This document shows positions 45,671 to 55,411 of a DNA stretch of 64,000 nucleotides, one piece after another. Where the stretch lies: assembly GCA_023262185.1 (NCBI GenBank), contig JALRDO010000001.1, positions 1 to 64,000 of the forward strand, read 5' to 3'. This DNA comes from Flavobacteriaceae bacterium (GTDB taxonomy: Bacteria > Bacteroidota > Bacteroidia > Flavobacteriales > Flavobacteriaceae). Each line of letters starts with the position of its first letter. Positions within the stretch are counted from its first letter, which is position 1. The translations under genes were made by a program, and so were the position numbers. The notes beneath the pieces were generated by a model, which did not search any database, was not told the origin of the DNA, and saw only the letters and a program-made list of their open reading frames with translations.

Positions 45671-46684
45671 TTAACCGATTCGGTGCTCGAGATACCATTT
45701 GGCGAACCGCTTTAGGCCTTCATCTATAGAAGTATTTGGGGCGTATCCATAGTCTTGCTCTAGAGCGCTTACATCAGCATAAGTTTGGCTGACATCACCA
45801 GGTTGCATAGGCAAGTATTCTTTTACCGCGGTTTTACCCAGATGCTGTTCTAAGGTCGATATGAAATCCATCAAAGTCTCAGTCTTGTGATTTCCAATAT
45901 TGTATATTTTGTACGTATCTCTTTTACCAATGGGCTGCTCAATAATACGCTGAACACCCTCGACAATGTCGTCGATGTAGGTAAAATCTCTTCGCATTTC
46001 ACCTTGATTAAAGACTTTAATTGGTTCACCCTTTAAGATCGCCTTGGTAAAGAGGTAGTAGGCCATGTCAGGTCTACCCCATGGTCCATAAACCGTAAAA
46101 AAGCGTAACCCTGTGGTGTTAATCGCATACAAATGACTGTAGGTGTGCGCCATAAGCTCATTCGCTTTCTTTGTGGCTGCGTATAGGCTGATAGGATGGT
46201 CTACCCGTTGGTCTACCTTAAAGGGTACCTCTTTGGTCTCTCCATAAACGCTAGAACTACTGGCGTATATGAAGTGATCAACCTTATGGTGACGTAAGGC
46301 CTCTAAAAGGTTGCCGAAGGCTACCAAATTACTTTGAATATAAACACCAGGGTTTTTAATGCTATAGCGAACTCCTGCCTGAGCAGCTAAGTGACACACC
46401 TTGTCGAAAGTAGTGCGCTTAAATAGTTTTTCTACAGCTGTGTTGTCAGCTAGATCTACCTTTACAAAGCTGAAATTCGGATAAAGCTCAGAGCTGCATT
46501 CTAATCCGTCAAGGGAGGCGTCTACTTCAGAAACCCCAAGGTCTTTCAGACGCGCATATTTCAAGTCAACCGAATAATAGTCGTTTATCGAATCAACTCC
46601 TATTACGCGATGGTTGGCTTTAAGAAGACTCTTACTAAGATGATATCCGATAAAACCCGCTGCCCCTGTAACTAATATAGTCAT
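45671..46684 (-). CDS. UDP-glucuronate 4-epimerase-like NAD-dependent epimerase
   Basis: 337 residues, extended SDR. Seen: ILVTGAAGFIGYHLSKSLL, the DSINDYYSVDLKYARL region characteristic of UDP-glucuronate epimerases, SSVYG, catalytic YAATKKANELMAH (YxxxK intact) and TVYGPWGRPDMAYYLFT. Should convert UDP-glucuronate to UDP-galacturonate for surface polysaccharide or LPS. It starts 2 nt after the stop of the UDP-glucose dehydrogenase gene, which makes its substrate. Confidence 0.92.
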   Translation of the reverse strand: MTILVTGAAGFIGYHLSKSLLKANHRVIGVDSINDYYSVDLKYARLKDLGVSEVDASLDGLECSSELYPNFSFVKVDLADNTAVEKLFKRTTFDKVCHLAAQAGVRYSIKNPGVYIQSNLVAFGNLLEALRHHKVDHFIYASSSSVYGETKEVPFKVDQRVDHPISLYAATKKANELMAHTYSHLYAINTTGLRFFTVYGPWGRPDMAYYLFTKAILKGEPIKVFNQGEMRRDFTYIDDIVEGVQRIIEQPIGKRDTYKIYNIGNHKTETLMDFISTLEQHLGKTAVKEYLPMQPGDVSQTYADVSALEQDYGYAPNTSIDEGLKRFAKWYLEHRIG

Positions 46685-46686
46685 TG

Positions 46687-48081
46687 CTATTCTCCGAGTT
46701 TATAGGTCTTAAATCCGATACGATCTAAAGCGGCTTTATCGATAATTCTTCTTCCGTCAAATACAAATGCCGGTTTCAACATCTGCGCGTAGATCTTCTC
46801 GTAATTGAGCGTTTTAAACTGGTCCCATTCGGTCATAATGGCAACAGCGTGCGCTTCTTCTGCAGCCTGATAAGGGTCGCTAAGCACCTTTAGATAACGT
46901 TCGTTCTCTTCTTCAGTACGTGTACCTAGTCTGTTGAGGTCAGTAAGCATTTGAGCTTTACTGACTTTAGGGTCGTACACATAAATCTCTGCCTTCTCTT
47001 CAATGAGCGCATCCGCTACGTATATCGCGGCAGATTCTCTAGTGTCGTTGGTGTCTTTCTTAAAGGCCCATCCGTAAAAGGTGATTTTTTTGCCAGAAAC
47101 GGTGTTGTAGAGGGTTTGAATGATGTGATTTACAAAGCGTCTTTTCTGATAGTCATTCATTAGAACTACCTGCTCCCAATAGGCTGCTACCTCGTCTAGA
47201 CCATAACTTTTGGCGATGTAAACAAGGTTGAGAATATCTTTTTGAAAACAAGATCCACCGAAGCCGACAGAGGCTTTCAAAAATTTTGGTCCGATTCTAC
47301 TGTCATACCCAATGGCTTTAGCAACCTCGTCTACATTGGCATCGGTCTTTTCGCATAGTGCAGAAATCGCATTGATTGAAGAAACGCGTTGTGCCAAGAA
47401 GGCATTAGCGACAAGTTTCGATAATTCAGAAGACCACACATTGGTCTGAAGAATACGCTCTTTGGGTAACCAGTGTTCGTATATAGCAGAGAGCGCGTTT
47501 TTCGCTTCCTTACCGCTGGGGGTATCGTCGCCTCCAATAAGTACGCGATCGGCTTCAAGTAAATCGGTTATAGCCGTTCCTTCTGCTAAAAACTCAGGAT
47601 TCGATAAGATTTCGAAATGAACACCGCTACTAGTATTATCAAGAATGTTTTTGATGGCTTGCGCCGTTCTGACGGGCAGGGTAGACTTTTCTACTACAAT
47701 TTTATCGGTCTTTGAAGCTTTAGCAATGGTACGTGCCGAAAGCTCGATGTATTTTAAATTAGCTGCTTGCCCTTTGCCTTTACCATAGGTCTTAGTCGGA
47801 GTGTTCACTGAGATAAAAATCATATCAGCTTCTTCTATAGCTCCTTCAACGTCAGTAGAGAAAAAGAGGTTTTTACCTCGAGATTTTTCAACGAGTTCAG
47901 CTAATCCAGGCTCATAAACAGGTAATTGCTCTAAGTCACTATCGTTCCAGCGCGCTATACGCTCTAGATTTATGTCTACAACGGTAACTTTTATTTCAGG
48001 GCATTTGTGGGCTATAACGGTCATCGTTGGGCCGCCAACGTATCCGGCGCCGATGCAGCATATAGTCTTGATTTCTTTCAT
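46687..48081 (-). CDS. UDP-glucose 6-dehydrogenase
   Basis: Oxidises UDP-glucose to UDP-glucuronate with two NAD+. 464 residues, of the longer type resembling eukaryotic UGDH. Seen: [50 protein letters not shown], the catalytic Cys in [12 protein letters not shown] and [19 protein letters not shown]. Pairs with the downstream epimerase as a two-gene supply of uronic acid sugars. Confidence 0.95.
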   Translation of the reverse strand: MKEIKTICCIGAGYVGGPTMTVIAHKCPEIKVTVVDINLERIARWNDSDLEQLPVYEPGLAELVEKSRGKNLFFSTDVEGAIEEADMIFISVNTPTKTYGKGKGQAANLKYIELSARTIAKASKTDKIVVEKSTLPVRTAQAIKNILDNTSSGVHFEILSNPEFLAEGTAITDLLEADRVLIGGDDTPSGKEAKNALSAIYEHWLPKERILQTNVWSSELSKLVANAFLAQRVSSINAISALCEKTDANVDEVAKAIGYDSRIGPKFLKASVGFGGSCFQKDILNLVYIAKSYGLDEVAAYWEQVVLMNDYQKRRFVNHIIQTLYNTVSGKKITFYGWAFKKDTNDTRESAAIYVADALIEEKAEIYVYDPKVSKAQMLTDLNRLGTRTEEENERYLKVLSDPYQAAEEAHAVAIMTEWDQFKTLNYEKIYAQMLKPAFVFDGRRIIDKAALDRIGFKTYKLGE

Positions 48082-48195
48082 TAGGGTTGTTTGAAGCCTT
48101 AAAATTACTTAAAAATGCCCGTTGAGAGGTATTCACCTTAAAGCCCCAGTTTTATAATTTGTTTTGAATACTGTCTTGTGAGTGCTTGACCGCAG

Positions 48196-49422
48196 CTATT
48201 TGGATGTTAAAAGGGAGTCATTCTCATTGTTCATGCGTTGGGCTATTACCACTGCTGAGGCTACCGTTAAAAGGCCAACGGATAGAACAGCCGTGTCTAT
48301 ACTATATCGATCTGCAATCCATCCGGTTAAAATAGCGCCAAAGGCGTATCCCAAATCTCTCCACAAGCGAAAGATTCCAAGACTGCTTGGACGTTGTATG
48401 GGGTCTGTATTATCTGCTATTGCTGCCATAAAATTTGGATAAACGATAGCGGTACCAACACCCATTGCACAACTGACAAGTGCAAAACTAGTAGGGCTTG
48501 AGGAAATTAAAAGACCTAAAATCGAGAATCCCTGAATGAGCATTCCCCAAAATAGTAAACGTTTTTTAAGCATGTGATCTCCAAGCTTTCCGGTGATCAG
48601 TTGTCCAAGACCCCATACCATGGGATAAATGGCGACTATTTTTCCGATTTGAGCAAGCTCAAACCCTTTGCTCGCCAGTAGTAATGGAAAAATCCCCCAA
48701 ACCATAGCATCATTTAGGTTATTGATTAAGCCTGCTTGGGTAATGCTTCCTAGGTTCGGATGCTGCCAAGTGGTAGCTGAAAATACATGTGACATTGGCT
48801 TAGCTTTTGAACGGTCTTGCTCCACTTCGATATATCCCTTGGTGTCTCTTACAAACCATAAACTCAGGAGCAAGCCTACAAGTGAAAACCCTATCCCGAG
48901 ATAAAAAGGATAGGGGCGTATACCGTATTTACCTGCGATAACCCCGGTAAGTAAAGCTGCTAATCCGACCGAAATATACCCTATGGATTCGTTGATCCCC
49001 ATCGCAAAGCCTCTGTTTTTTGGTCCAACGAGATCAATCTTCATGATTACAGTGCTGCTCCAGGTTAAGCCCTGATTAATCCCCAGTAAGATGTTGGCCC
49101 CGATGATCCAATTCCAATTCGGAGCGTAGATAAGGAGAAAGGGGACTGGTAGTGCAATGATCCAACCAACAACGAGTAGGCGCTTACGACCGTAACGGTT
49201 CGAATAGAGGCCTGTAAATAAGTTGCTGAAGGCTTTGGTTATGCCAAAAACGACAATAAAAGAGAGTAATGCTGATTTTGCGGTGATATTAAATTCAGAC
49301 ACCGCTAATTCAGGAATGATACTGCGCTCGATTCCTATCATGCCTCCTACAAACCCATTAACCAATACGAGTAGAAGAAATTGGTTTAAATTCTCACGTA
49401 AACCCTGTTGGTAGCTATTCAT
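48196..49422 (-). CDS. MFS transporter
   Basis: 408 residues with about 12 predicted membrane spans. Motif A-like SNRYGRKRLLVVG lies between spans 2 and 3, and GINESIGYISVG and a second-half LITGKLGDHMLKKRLL repeat support the family. The substrate cannot be read; drug or metabolite export is typical for this subgroup. The gene is 27 nt downstream of mnmE, so it may be co-transcribed. Confidence 0.88.
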   Translation of the reverse strand: MNSYQQGLRENLNQFLLLVLVNGFVGGMIGIERSIIPELAVSEFNITAKSALLSFIVVFGITKAFSNLFTGLYSNRYGRKRLLVVGWIIALPVPFLLIYAPNWNWIIGANILLGINQGLTWSSTVIMKIDLVGPKNRGFAMGINESIGYISVGLAALLTGVIAGKYGIRPYPFYLGIGFSLVGLLLSLWFVRDTKGYIEVEQDRSKAKPMSHVFSATTWQHPNLGSITQAGLINNLNDAMVWGIFPLLLASKGFELAQIGKIVAIYPMVWGLGQLITGKLGDHMLKKRLLFWGMLIQGFSILGLLISSSPTSFALVSCAMGVGTAIVYPNFMAAIADNTDPIQRPSSLGIFRLWRDLGYAFGAILTGWIADRYSIDTAVLSVGLLTVASAVVIAQRMNNENDSLLTSK

Positions 49423-49449
49423 GCCGAGGCTTTCAAAAGTATTGAGGGA

Positions 49450-50820
49450 TTATTTTCCGATACAGAAGCTCGAAAAGATGGATCCTAGTATGTCGTCGTT
49501 TGTGACTACCCCTGTAATCTCTCCGAGGTGGTGAATGATGCTCCTTAAGGGTATGGCTAGCAGATCTTGACTCGCCCCGTTTTCTAATTCTTCCTCTATT
49601 GTGTAGATTTCATTCAATGCAGATTGAAGCGATTTAAAATGCCTGCTATTGGTCAATATAGTGGAGTTCCCAGGAGTTGTGCCTTCTAATACCCGTGTCG
49701 ATATTCGTTCTTTTAGCGACTCCATGTTTTGGCCTTCTTTAGCGGAAATTTCAATGCGCTCGTATCGGCTCAAGTTTGCTATATCTATGTTTTTAGAGAG
49801 GTCGCTTTTATTTAAAACAATTAAGGTGCGTTCTGGGGTCAAGATTTCGGGTTCGAGTGTCAGGGCTTCGGTATTTGGATCCGATGCATCGATCACATAA
49901 ACGATTAAATGGGCGTTTTGGGCACGTTCAATACTGCGCTCTATTCCCATTTTTTCTACTTGGTTTGAGGTATTGCGTATTCCCGCCGTGTCGATGAGTC
50001 TGAAACGAATTCCATTCAGGGTTAAGAAATCTTCGACGGTATCTCTAGTGGTACCTGCCTCATCACTTACTAAAGCCCTTTCTTCGTTTAATAACGAATT
50101 GAGTAAGGTAGATTTTCCGGCATTAGGAGCGCCTATAATAGCGATCGGAATACCCTGTTTGATCACATTACCTAAAGCGAATGAATCGAGCAGCTGTTTG
50201 ATGTTTTCTTTTAATGTTTTCAGGAGTTCTTTTAGGCTCGAATAGTCTGCAAACTCGACGTCTTCTCCTGAAAAATCAAGTTCTAATTCAATCATTGAAG
50301 CAAAGTGAAGAAGCTGCGCTCTTATGTTGCTCAGGCTGGTGGCGAATCCTCCGCGCATTTGTTCTAATGCTATACGGTGTTCGGCAGCACTTTCAGATGC
50401 GATAAGATCTGCAACAGCCTCGGCCTCAGAAAGCTTCATTTTGCCGTTTTTAAAGGCCCTAAAGGTAAATTCTCCGGGTTGAGCAACTCGACAGGTGTTA
50501 GAGGCAACGAATAGATTTAGAATCTGCTGTTGTATGTAGATAGATCCGTGACAGGCAATTTCTACAACGTTTTCGCCGGTATAAGATCTGGGAGCTCTAA
50601 ATACACTTACTAAAACTTCGTCAACAATCCTCTTCTTATCGTAAAGATCCCCCAGATGAATGCTGTGTGAGGCTGCTTCTGTGAGCGGGGTTTTAGAGCG
50701 CGGCTTAAAATGGCGGTCTGTAAGGGTGATGGCATCATCGCCTGAAATTCTTATGACCGCAATGGCACCTACACCTTGGGCTGTAGCTAAAGCAATGATG
50801 GTATCTTGAGCACCATTCAT
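49450..50820 (-). CDS. mnmE: tRNA modification GTPase MnmE (TrmE)
   Basis: With MnmG forms the 5-carboxymethylaminomethyl (or aminomethyl) group on U34 of certain tRNAs. 456 residues. Seen: N-terminal tetrahydrofolate-binding domain (DTIIALATAQGVGAIAVIRISG, PRSYTGENVVEIACHG), inserted G domain with G1 GAPNAGKSTLLN near residue 231, TTRD, DTAGIR and NKSD, and the terminal CIGK with the conserved cysteine. 10 nt downstream of dnaN. Confidence 0.96.
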   Translation of the reverse strand: MNGAQDTIIALATAQGVGAIAVIRISGDDAITLTDRHFKPRSKTPLTEAASHSIHLGDLYDKKRIVDEVLVSVFRAPRSYTGENVVEIACHGSIYIQQQILNLFVASNTCRVAQPGEFTFRAFKNGKMKLSEAEAVADLIASESAAEHRIALEQMRGGFATSLSNIRAQLLHFASMIELELDFSGEDVEFADYSSLKELLKTLKENIKQLLDSFALGNVIKQGIPIAIIGAPNAGKSTLLNSLLNEERALVSDEAGTTRDTVEDFLTLNGIRFRLIDTAGIRNTSNQVEKMGIERSIERAQNAHLIVYVIDASDPNTEALTLEPEILTPERTLIVLNKSDLSKNIDIANLSRYERIEISAKEGQNMESLKERISTRVLEGTTPGNSTILTNSRHFKSLQSALNEIYTIEEELENGASQDLLAIPLRSIIHHLGEITGVVTNDDILGSIFSSFCIGK

Positions 50821-50830
50821 TTAGAACGTT

Positions 50831-51949
50831 CTAGGCGTTGAGCATTACCGGCATCACAAGCATGGTGATTTGCTCTCCTGGATCAAGATGATCTAATGGT
50901 GTCAATAATCCCGCGCGATTTGGGAGACTCATGGAAAGTTGCACTTCGTCACAATCTAAAGCGCTTAGCATTTCACTCAAGAACCTTGAATTAAATCCGA
51001 TTTGAAGGTCATCTCCTTGATAAGTACAGTTCAGGCGTTCATCTGCCTTGTTACTGTAGTCAACATCTTCTGCAGAAATTTGGATTTCTGCTCCTGCCAT
51101 TTTGAGACGTATTTGATGGGTAGTGCGATTAGAGAAAATAGAAACTCTTCGCACCGAACTCAAAAATTGAGTTCTTGAAACGCTAAGGATGTTGGGATTT
51201 TCTTTAGGAATTACCGCTTCATAGTTGGGGTATTTCCCGTCGATAAGACGACTGATAATCTCAATGTTGTCAAAAGAGAAGCTTGCATTATTCTCATTAT
51301 AGGTCAATGAGACTTCAGCTTCACTACCTGCCAAAATTCCTTTAAGGAGATTTAGCGGTTTTTTAGGCATAATAAACTCTGCTTGAGCAGAAGCCTGAAT
51401 ATCAGATCTCTCGTATTTCACCAACTTATGTGCATCTGTCGCTACAAAAGTGACACCGTTAGGGGTGCACTGAAAGAAAACACCACTCATCACCGGTCTG
51501 AGATCGTCGTTTCCGGCTGCAAAAAGCGTCTTGCTAATGGCAGTCGCAAGGATGTCACCTTGTAGTTTTATAGAAGAAGAAGCGTCTAAAGCAATAGGCT
51601 TTGGAAAATCCTCTCCAGATACACTAGCTAATGCGTACTTACCATTTGAAGCACTAATTTCAACCGTACCGTTGTCTTCTAAAACAAAGGTTAGAGGTTG
51701 CTCCGGAAAAGTTTTAAGCATATCTAATAGAAGTTTCGCAGGAAGTGCGATCACCCCCTTATCGGTAGAACTTACTTCTATATTCGCTGATATGGTTGTC
51801 TCTAAATCTGAGGCGATTAAACGCAGCTGATTTTCACTTAAATCAAAAAGAACATGATCTAAAATCGGTAGAGTGTTATTGGTTGCAATAACGCCTCCTA
51901 AAATCTGGAGGTACTCCTTTAAATAGGTACTAGAAACTATAAACTTCAT
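50831..51949 (-). CDS. dnaN: DNA polymerase III subunit beta (sliding clamp)
   Basis: Ring-shaped processivity clamp for DNA polymerase III. 372 residues in three repeated domains. Seen: MKFIVSSTYLKEYLQILGGVIATNNTLPIL start region, FVATDAHKLVKYER in the middle, RLIDGKYPNYEAVIP and a C-terminal ending PGEQITMLVMPVMLNA typical of Bacteroidota clamps. Not linked to dnaA here, so the region is not a canonical origin cluster. Confidence 0.96.
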   Translation of the reverse strand: MKFIVSSTYLKEYLQILGGVIATNNTLPILDHVLFDLSENQLRLIASDLETTISANIEVSSTDKGVIALPAKLLLDMLKTFPEQPLTFVLEDNGTVEISASNGKYALASVSGEDFPKPIALDASSSIKLQGDILATAISKTLFAAGNDDLRPVMSGVFFQCTPNGVTFVATDAHKLVKYERSDIQASAQAEFIMPKKPLNLLKGILAGSEAEVSLTYNENNASFSFDNIEIISRLIDGKYPNYEAVIPKENPNILSVSRTQFLSSVRRVSIFSNRTTHQIRLKMAGAEIQISAEDVDYSNKADERLNCTYQGDDLQIGFNSRFLSEMLSALDCDEVQLSMSLPNRAGLLTPLDHLDPGEQITMLVMPVMLNA

Positions 51950-51953
51950 AACA

Positions 51954-51961
51954 CAAATATA
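51954..51961 (-). promoter_or_regulatory. promoter -7 box (TATATTTG) of dnaN
   Basis: Exact TAnnTTTG on the minus strand, ending 4 nt before the dnaN ATG. The transcript would start at or next to the initiation codon. No TTG at -33. Confidence 0.55.
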
Positions 51962-51985
51962 TCCTAATTCGTTTCTTTTTTTCTG

Positions 51986-52831
51986 CTACTGAGAATCAGT
52001 TATAAACAAGAGGTCAACACGTGTACCCAACTCAAGACCTAATAACGAAACCACCGACCCAGTTACCTGAGGAATAGATCCATAAACTGATAGTTGTAAA
52101 TGGTTACTTGAATTGAAAAGGGCCAATAATTCACCTTCTGCGGCATTTCTTTTCTTAGTGGATTTGATCAATTTGGCAGCAAATGACTGGAAGCTGTTTT
52201 CAATTCCTTGTATCGAGTGGGTTCGTGCTTTAATTACAATTGATCGGTCATTGCGACGGACCTCTACATCTTCTTTTTTGATGTTAGTTACTGCATTACC
52301 GAAATGGTCGATATAGATTACTTCTCCTTCAATACGACCCGCATCTTCAGAGAGTCGTGCTTGACGAGACTGAAGTTGAATAATTTCGTCTGTCTCGCCG
52401 CCCAAAATAGATAATGCCCCTCCATTAGCGAGGTGTGCTGCTGCTCGCGTAAGGACATCTAATTCGTGAAATCCTGAAAGGAGCTTAAAAGCTTCAATAA
52501 TCCTAATTTCTTCAATGGCCTCTGAAGAGACGATTTCAGGAATGATTCCATTATCTGGAGCAATGAGAAAGCGCTTGTGGGCCACTACCACAATGAATCT
52601 ATTTATGGGAATCAGCGTGTTGTTCAATGCAACTAGGTGTACGCTTCCCTCTGGGAAATCTAGATAGGTAGATCGGACTAAATACGCAGCGGCAGTTATG
52701 TTAAAATGGTCTACCTCATTAGAGATATCAACAACCGTACTTTCGGGTGCGAATTTTAGTAGTGCTGCTTTGATTCGGGCGACGTAATGATCTTTGGTTC
52801 CAAAGTCTGAGGTGAGAGTAATGACGCCCAT
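51986..52831 (-). CDS. SAM hydroxide adenosyltransferase (DUF62 family)
   Basis: 281 residues. Family enzymes split S-adenosylmethionine to adenosine and methionine with water. Seen: ITLTSDFGTKDHYVARIKAAL, VDISNEVDHFNITAAAYLV, APDNGIIPEI and YIDHFGNAVTNIK. Physiological role is unclear. Precedes dnaN by 36 nt and is divergent from phoH. Confidence 0.9.
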   Translation of the reverse strand: MGVITLTSDFGTKDHYVARIKAALLKFAPESTVVDISNEVDHFNITAAAYLVRSTYLDFPEGSVHLVALNNTLIPINRFIVVVAHKRFLIAPDNGIIPEIVSSEAIEEIRIIEAFKLLSGFHELDVLTRAAAHLANGGALSILGGETDEIIQLQSRQARLSEDAGRIEGEVIYIDHFGNAVTNIKKEDVEVRRNDRSIVIKARTHSIQGIENSFQSFAAKLIKSTKKRNAAEGELLALFNSSNHLQLSVYGSIPQVTGSVVSLLGLELGTRVDLLFITDSQ

Positions 52832-52874
52832 TCAATTGTTGATACTTTTGTCCATGGCCAAGAGGTATTTTGGC

Positions 52875-52882
52875 TATGTTTG
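52875..52882 (+). promoter_or_regulatory. promoter -7 box (TATGTTTG) of phoH
   Basis: Exact TAnnTTTG in the 80-nt divergent spacer, 29 nt before the phoH TTG start. TTTTG ends 24 nt upstream, longer than the usual spacer. Confidence 0.5.
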
Positions 52883-52911
52883 TTTGTAGGTAAAATTAGT
52901 GAAAAGATATT

Positions 52912-53874
52912 TTGAACGAACTTCTTATTGAGCTCACTGATATTAGTGCGCAAGACTTTTTTGGTCTAGAGAATGAAACGGTAAGTCTTTTAAAGAAATA
53001 CTACCCCAAACTCAAAATAGTAGCACGCGGCAATAAGCTTAAAGTTTATGGTGATGAGGAAGAGCTCGAAACATTTGATGCTCACTTTGATCAGTTAACA
53101 TCGCATTTTGCCAAATACAATAAACTTGACGAGAATAATATTGAGCGTATCCTAAGTGGTGAAAACAATGGCTATGACGGCAGTGCATCAGGTACATCAG
53201 TAGATGATTTGATTTTAGTACATGGGGTAAACGGACGCAAGATTAAAGCGCAGACCCTAAATCAGAAGCGATTGGTGGAGGCAGTGCTTAAAAATGATAT
53301 GGTCTTTGCTATTGGCCCTGCAGGTACTGGTAAGACCTATACAGGTGTAGCAATGGCAGTAAGAGCGCTCAAAGAAAAGCAAGTACGACGCATTATATTA
53401 ACCCGTCCGGCGGTAGAGGCAGGAGAAAACTTAGGTTTTCTGCCAGGCGACCTGAAAGAGAAACTTGATCCTTACATGCAACCGCTATATGATGCGTTGC
53501 GTGATATGATACCTCCTGAGAAATTACAGAATTACATAGAAACAGGCGTGATTCAAATAGCCCCAATGGCGTTTATGCGTGGACGTACCCTTGACGATGC
53601 CTTTGTAATTCTTGATGAGGCGCAGAACACCACACACGCGCAGATGAAGATGTTCTTGACGCGTATGGGAAAAAATGCAAAGTTCTTACTCACGGGAGAT
53701 CCCGGACAAATTGACTTGCCAAGGAGGGTGATTTCGGGATTAAAAGAAGCACTCTTGGTGCTTAATAAGATTGAAGGAATTTCAATTATATACCTCGACG
53801 ACAAAGATGTTATACGCCATCGACTCGTGAAGAAAGTAATCGATGCTTATAAGAATATTGAGCATCAAAACTAA
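52912..53874 (+). CDS. PhoH family ATPase
   Basis: 320 residues. N-terminal KH-like region (about 1-60) with LKIVARGNKLKVYGDEEELE, then the PhoH P-loop domain: GPAGTGKT at 135-142, RPAVEAGENLGFLPGDL, and Walker B VILDEAQNTTHAQMK. PhoH proteins are ATP-hydrolysing RNA-interacting proteins, often linked to RNA processing. The start codon is TTG; the sequence MNELLIELTDIS following it is the normal N-terminus in relatives. purC follows after 6 nt. Confidence 0.92.
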   Translation: MNELLIELTDISAQDFFGLENETVSLLKKYYPKLKIVARGNKLKVYGDEEELETFDAHFDQLTSHFAKYNKLDENNIERILSGENNGYDGSASGTSVDDLILVHGVNGRKIKAQTLNQKRLVEAVLKNDMVFAIGPAGTGKTYTGVAMAVRALKEKQVRRIILTRPAVEAGENLGFLPGDLKEKLDPYMQPLYDALRDMIPPEKLQNYIETGVIQIAPMAFMRGRTLDDAFVILDEAQNTTHAQMKMFLTRMGKNAKFLLTGDPGQIDLPRRVISGLKEALLVLNKIEGISIIYLDDKDVIRHRLVKKVIDAYKNIEHQN

Positions 53875-53880
53875 AGATTT

Positions 53881-54840
53881 ATGAAGGCTGTTAATACCCT
53901 GATGCACACTGATTTTTCATTTAAAGGTCAGCAATCGGTATACCGTGGTAAGGTTAGGGAAGTATATACACTCGAAAACGATTTACTCGTAATGGTCGCC
54001 ACAGACCGTTTATCTGCTTTTGATGTCGTAATGCCAAAGGGCATTCCTTACAAGGGACAGATTCTAAATCAGATAGCGACAAAAATGCTCAATTATACCT
54101 CGGATAGTGTTCCTAATTGGCTTATCGCGTCACCCGATCCGAATGTAGCTATAGGAAAGGCTTGTGAGCCAGTGAAAATTGAAATGGTGATTCGTGGCTA
54201 TTTAGCCGGTCATGCGGCAAGAGAATATGCTGCGGGTAAGCGTAGCTTATGTGGAGTAGAAATGCCAAATGGAATGGGTGAGAACGATGCATTTGAAAGG
54301 CCAATAATCACTCCAGCAACCAAAGCTGAGCAAGGGGAGCATGACGAAGACATCTCTGTAGAGGGTATATTAGAACGCGGCCTAGTGTCTGAGGATGATT
54401 ATCGCACTCTTGAACGCTACACACGTCTTCTTTTTAAAAAAGGGAGCACCCTTGCAAAAGAAGCAGGTTTGATTTTAGTTGATACGAAGTATGAATTCGG
54501 ACGCACGGCTGATGGAGAACTCGTGCTCATTGATGAAGTGCATACCCCTGATTCTTCGCGGTATTTTTATGCCGATACCTATGAGGAACTTCAGCGTAAA
54601 GGGGAGCCTCAAAAGCAACTTTCAAAAGAATTTGTGCGCAGATGGCTCATTGAGCATGGCTTTCAGGGTAAGCCAGGCCAAACGGTTCCTGAAATGTCGG
54701 ATAGCTACATCGAAGGAGTTTCGAATAGATATATAGAATTGTACGAGGCTATACTTCAAGAAAGCTTTGACAAGGCAGATACCTCAGACCTTCATCATAG
54801 GATTGAGAAAAATGTGAATAACTTCTTATCCAACTATTAG
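53881..54840 (+). CDS. purC: phosphoribosylaminoimidazolesuccinocarboxamide synthase (SAICAR synthetase)
   Basis: Ligates aspartate to CAIR in purine synthesis. 319 residues. Seen: [89 protein letters not shown], and [15 protein letters not shown]. This is the longer Bacteroidota/eukaryote-like form. No other pur genes are here. Confidence 0.96.
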   Translation: MKAVNTLMHTDFSFKGQQSVYRGKVREVYTLENDLLVMVATDRLSAFDVVMPKGIPYKGQILNQIATKMLNYTSDSVPNWLIASPDPNVAIGKACEPVKIEMVIRGYLAGHAAREYAAGKRSLCGVEMPNGMGENDAFERPIITPATKAEQGEHDEDISVEGILERGLVSEDDYRTLERYTRLLFKKGSTLAKEAGLILVDTKYEFGRTADGELVLIDEVHTPDSSRYFYADTYEELQRKGEPQKQLSKEFVRRWLIEHGFQGKPGQTVPEMSDSYIEGVSNRYIELYEAILQESFDKADTSDLHHRIEKNVNNFLSNY

Positions 54841-54940
54841 GCTATCTTATTCATCTACAGGAATTTATTTTTTAGATTTTTCTGACGAATCTCTTTAATT
54901 CTCAGATAAATAGCTTTCTTTTGCAGTAGATTTTTAAATT

Positions 54941-55132
54941 ATGAATGGTACAGTAAAATTTTTCAATGAAACCAAAGGTTTTGGTTTTATCACTAATGAC
55001 GAAACTGGCGAAGACGTTTTCGTTCACGTAACTGCTTTAAAAGGCCTAACTATTAAAGAAGGGGACGCTGTTTCTTACAGCGAAGAGCAAGGTAAAAAAG
55101 GTCTTCAAGCTGCGAATATAGAAATGCTATAA
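54941..55132 (+). CDS. cold-shock domain protein (CspA family)
   Basis: 63 residues, one complete cold-shock domain that binds single-stranded nucleic acid. Seen: [17 protein letters not shown] with RNP1 KGFGFI at 12-17 and RNP2 DVFVHV at 25-30. The upstream 100 nt to purC are AU-rich, with no exact TAnnTTTG box; a strong terminator follows. Confidence 0.95.
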   Translation: MNGTVKFFNETKGFGFITNDETGEDVFVHVTALKGLTIKEGDAVSYSEEQGKKGLQAANIEML

Positions 55133-55155
55133 ACGACAAAATATATTTGCTTAAC

Positions 55156-55187
55156 AAAAGGCAGTCCTCAACGGGCTGCCTTTTTTG
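55156..55187 (+). terminator. terminator of the cold-shock gene
   Basis: AAAAGGCAG and CTGCCTTTT pair over 9 bp around an 11-nt loop (tcctcaacggg, itself partly paired), followed by a T run. 24 nt past the csp stop. Confidence 0.88.
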
Positions 55188-55198
55188 TTTCACGATCT

Positions 55199-55222
55199 CT
55201 GCGCACCGCTAGCTACTTTTTT
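55199..55222. repeat. 24-bp direct repeat, copy A
   Basis: First copy of a 24-bp element beginning CTGCGCACCGCTAG and ending in a T run; copy B at 55304-55327 differs at one position. The run continues to nine T here. Confidence 0.75.
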
Positions 55223-55230
55223 TTTGAATT

Positions 55231-55257
55231 ATCACTCACCCTATTTGGGTGAGCGAT
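55231..55257. repeat. hairpin CTCACCC/GGGTGAG
   Basis: CTCACCC (55235-55241) pairs with GGGTGAG (55247-55253) around TATTT, extended by ATC/GAT after one mismatch. No T run follows directly, so not an obvious terminator. Confidence 0.7.
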
Positions 55258-55294
55258 GAGTCCCTGTGGGGGAAGCTTACAACAAAAGCAACCA

Positions 55295-55327
55295 CTAGCT
55301 GTGCTGCGCACCGCTAGCCACTTTTTT
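55295..55327 (+). terminator. terminator-like hairpin containing repeat copy B
   Basis: CTAGC-GTGC and GCAC-GCTAG pair (one T/C mismatch) around tgc at 55295-55317, followed four bases later by six T (55322-55327). It includes repeat copy B at 55304-55327. Confidence 0.5.
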
Positions 55328-55374
55328 ATTTACAGAAAGATTCGAGCAAGCTCAACCTTTCTGTAAATAAAAAA
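55322..55374. repeat. long hairpin with 18-bp arms
   Basis: 55322-55339 and 55357-55374 are perfect reverse complements (inner part TTTATTTACAGAAAG). An inner GAGC/GCTC adds a second stem at 55344-55353. Could act as a terminator in either direction. Confidence 0.75.
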
Positions 55375-55400
55375 CCACCTTGTTCTTCGAACAAAGTGGT
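55366..55400 (-). terminator. terminator of tRNA-Met
   Basis: On the minus strand ACCACTTTGTTC and GAACAAGGTGGT pair (one mismatch) around GAA at 55374-55400, followed by TTTTTTATT. Directly downstream of tRNA-Met. Confidence 0.8.
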
Positions 55401-55411
55401 TGCTTTTGTTG

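Noticed and set aside
50831-52000. Replication origin near dnaN
   Set aside because: dnaN is not accompanied by dnaA, gyrB or recF, and I saw no cluster of DnaA boxes; gyrA is far away.
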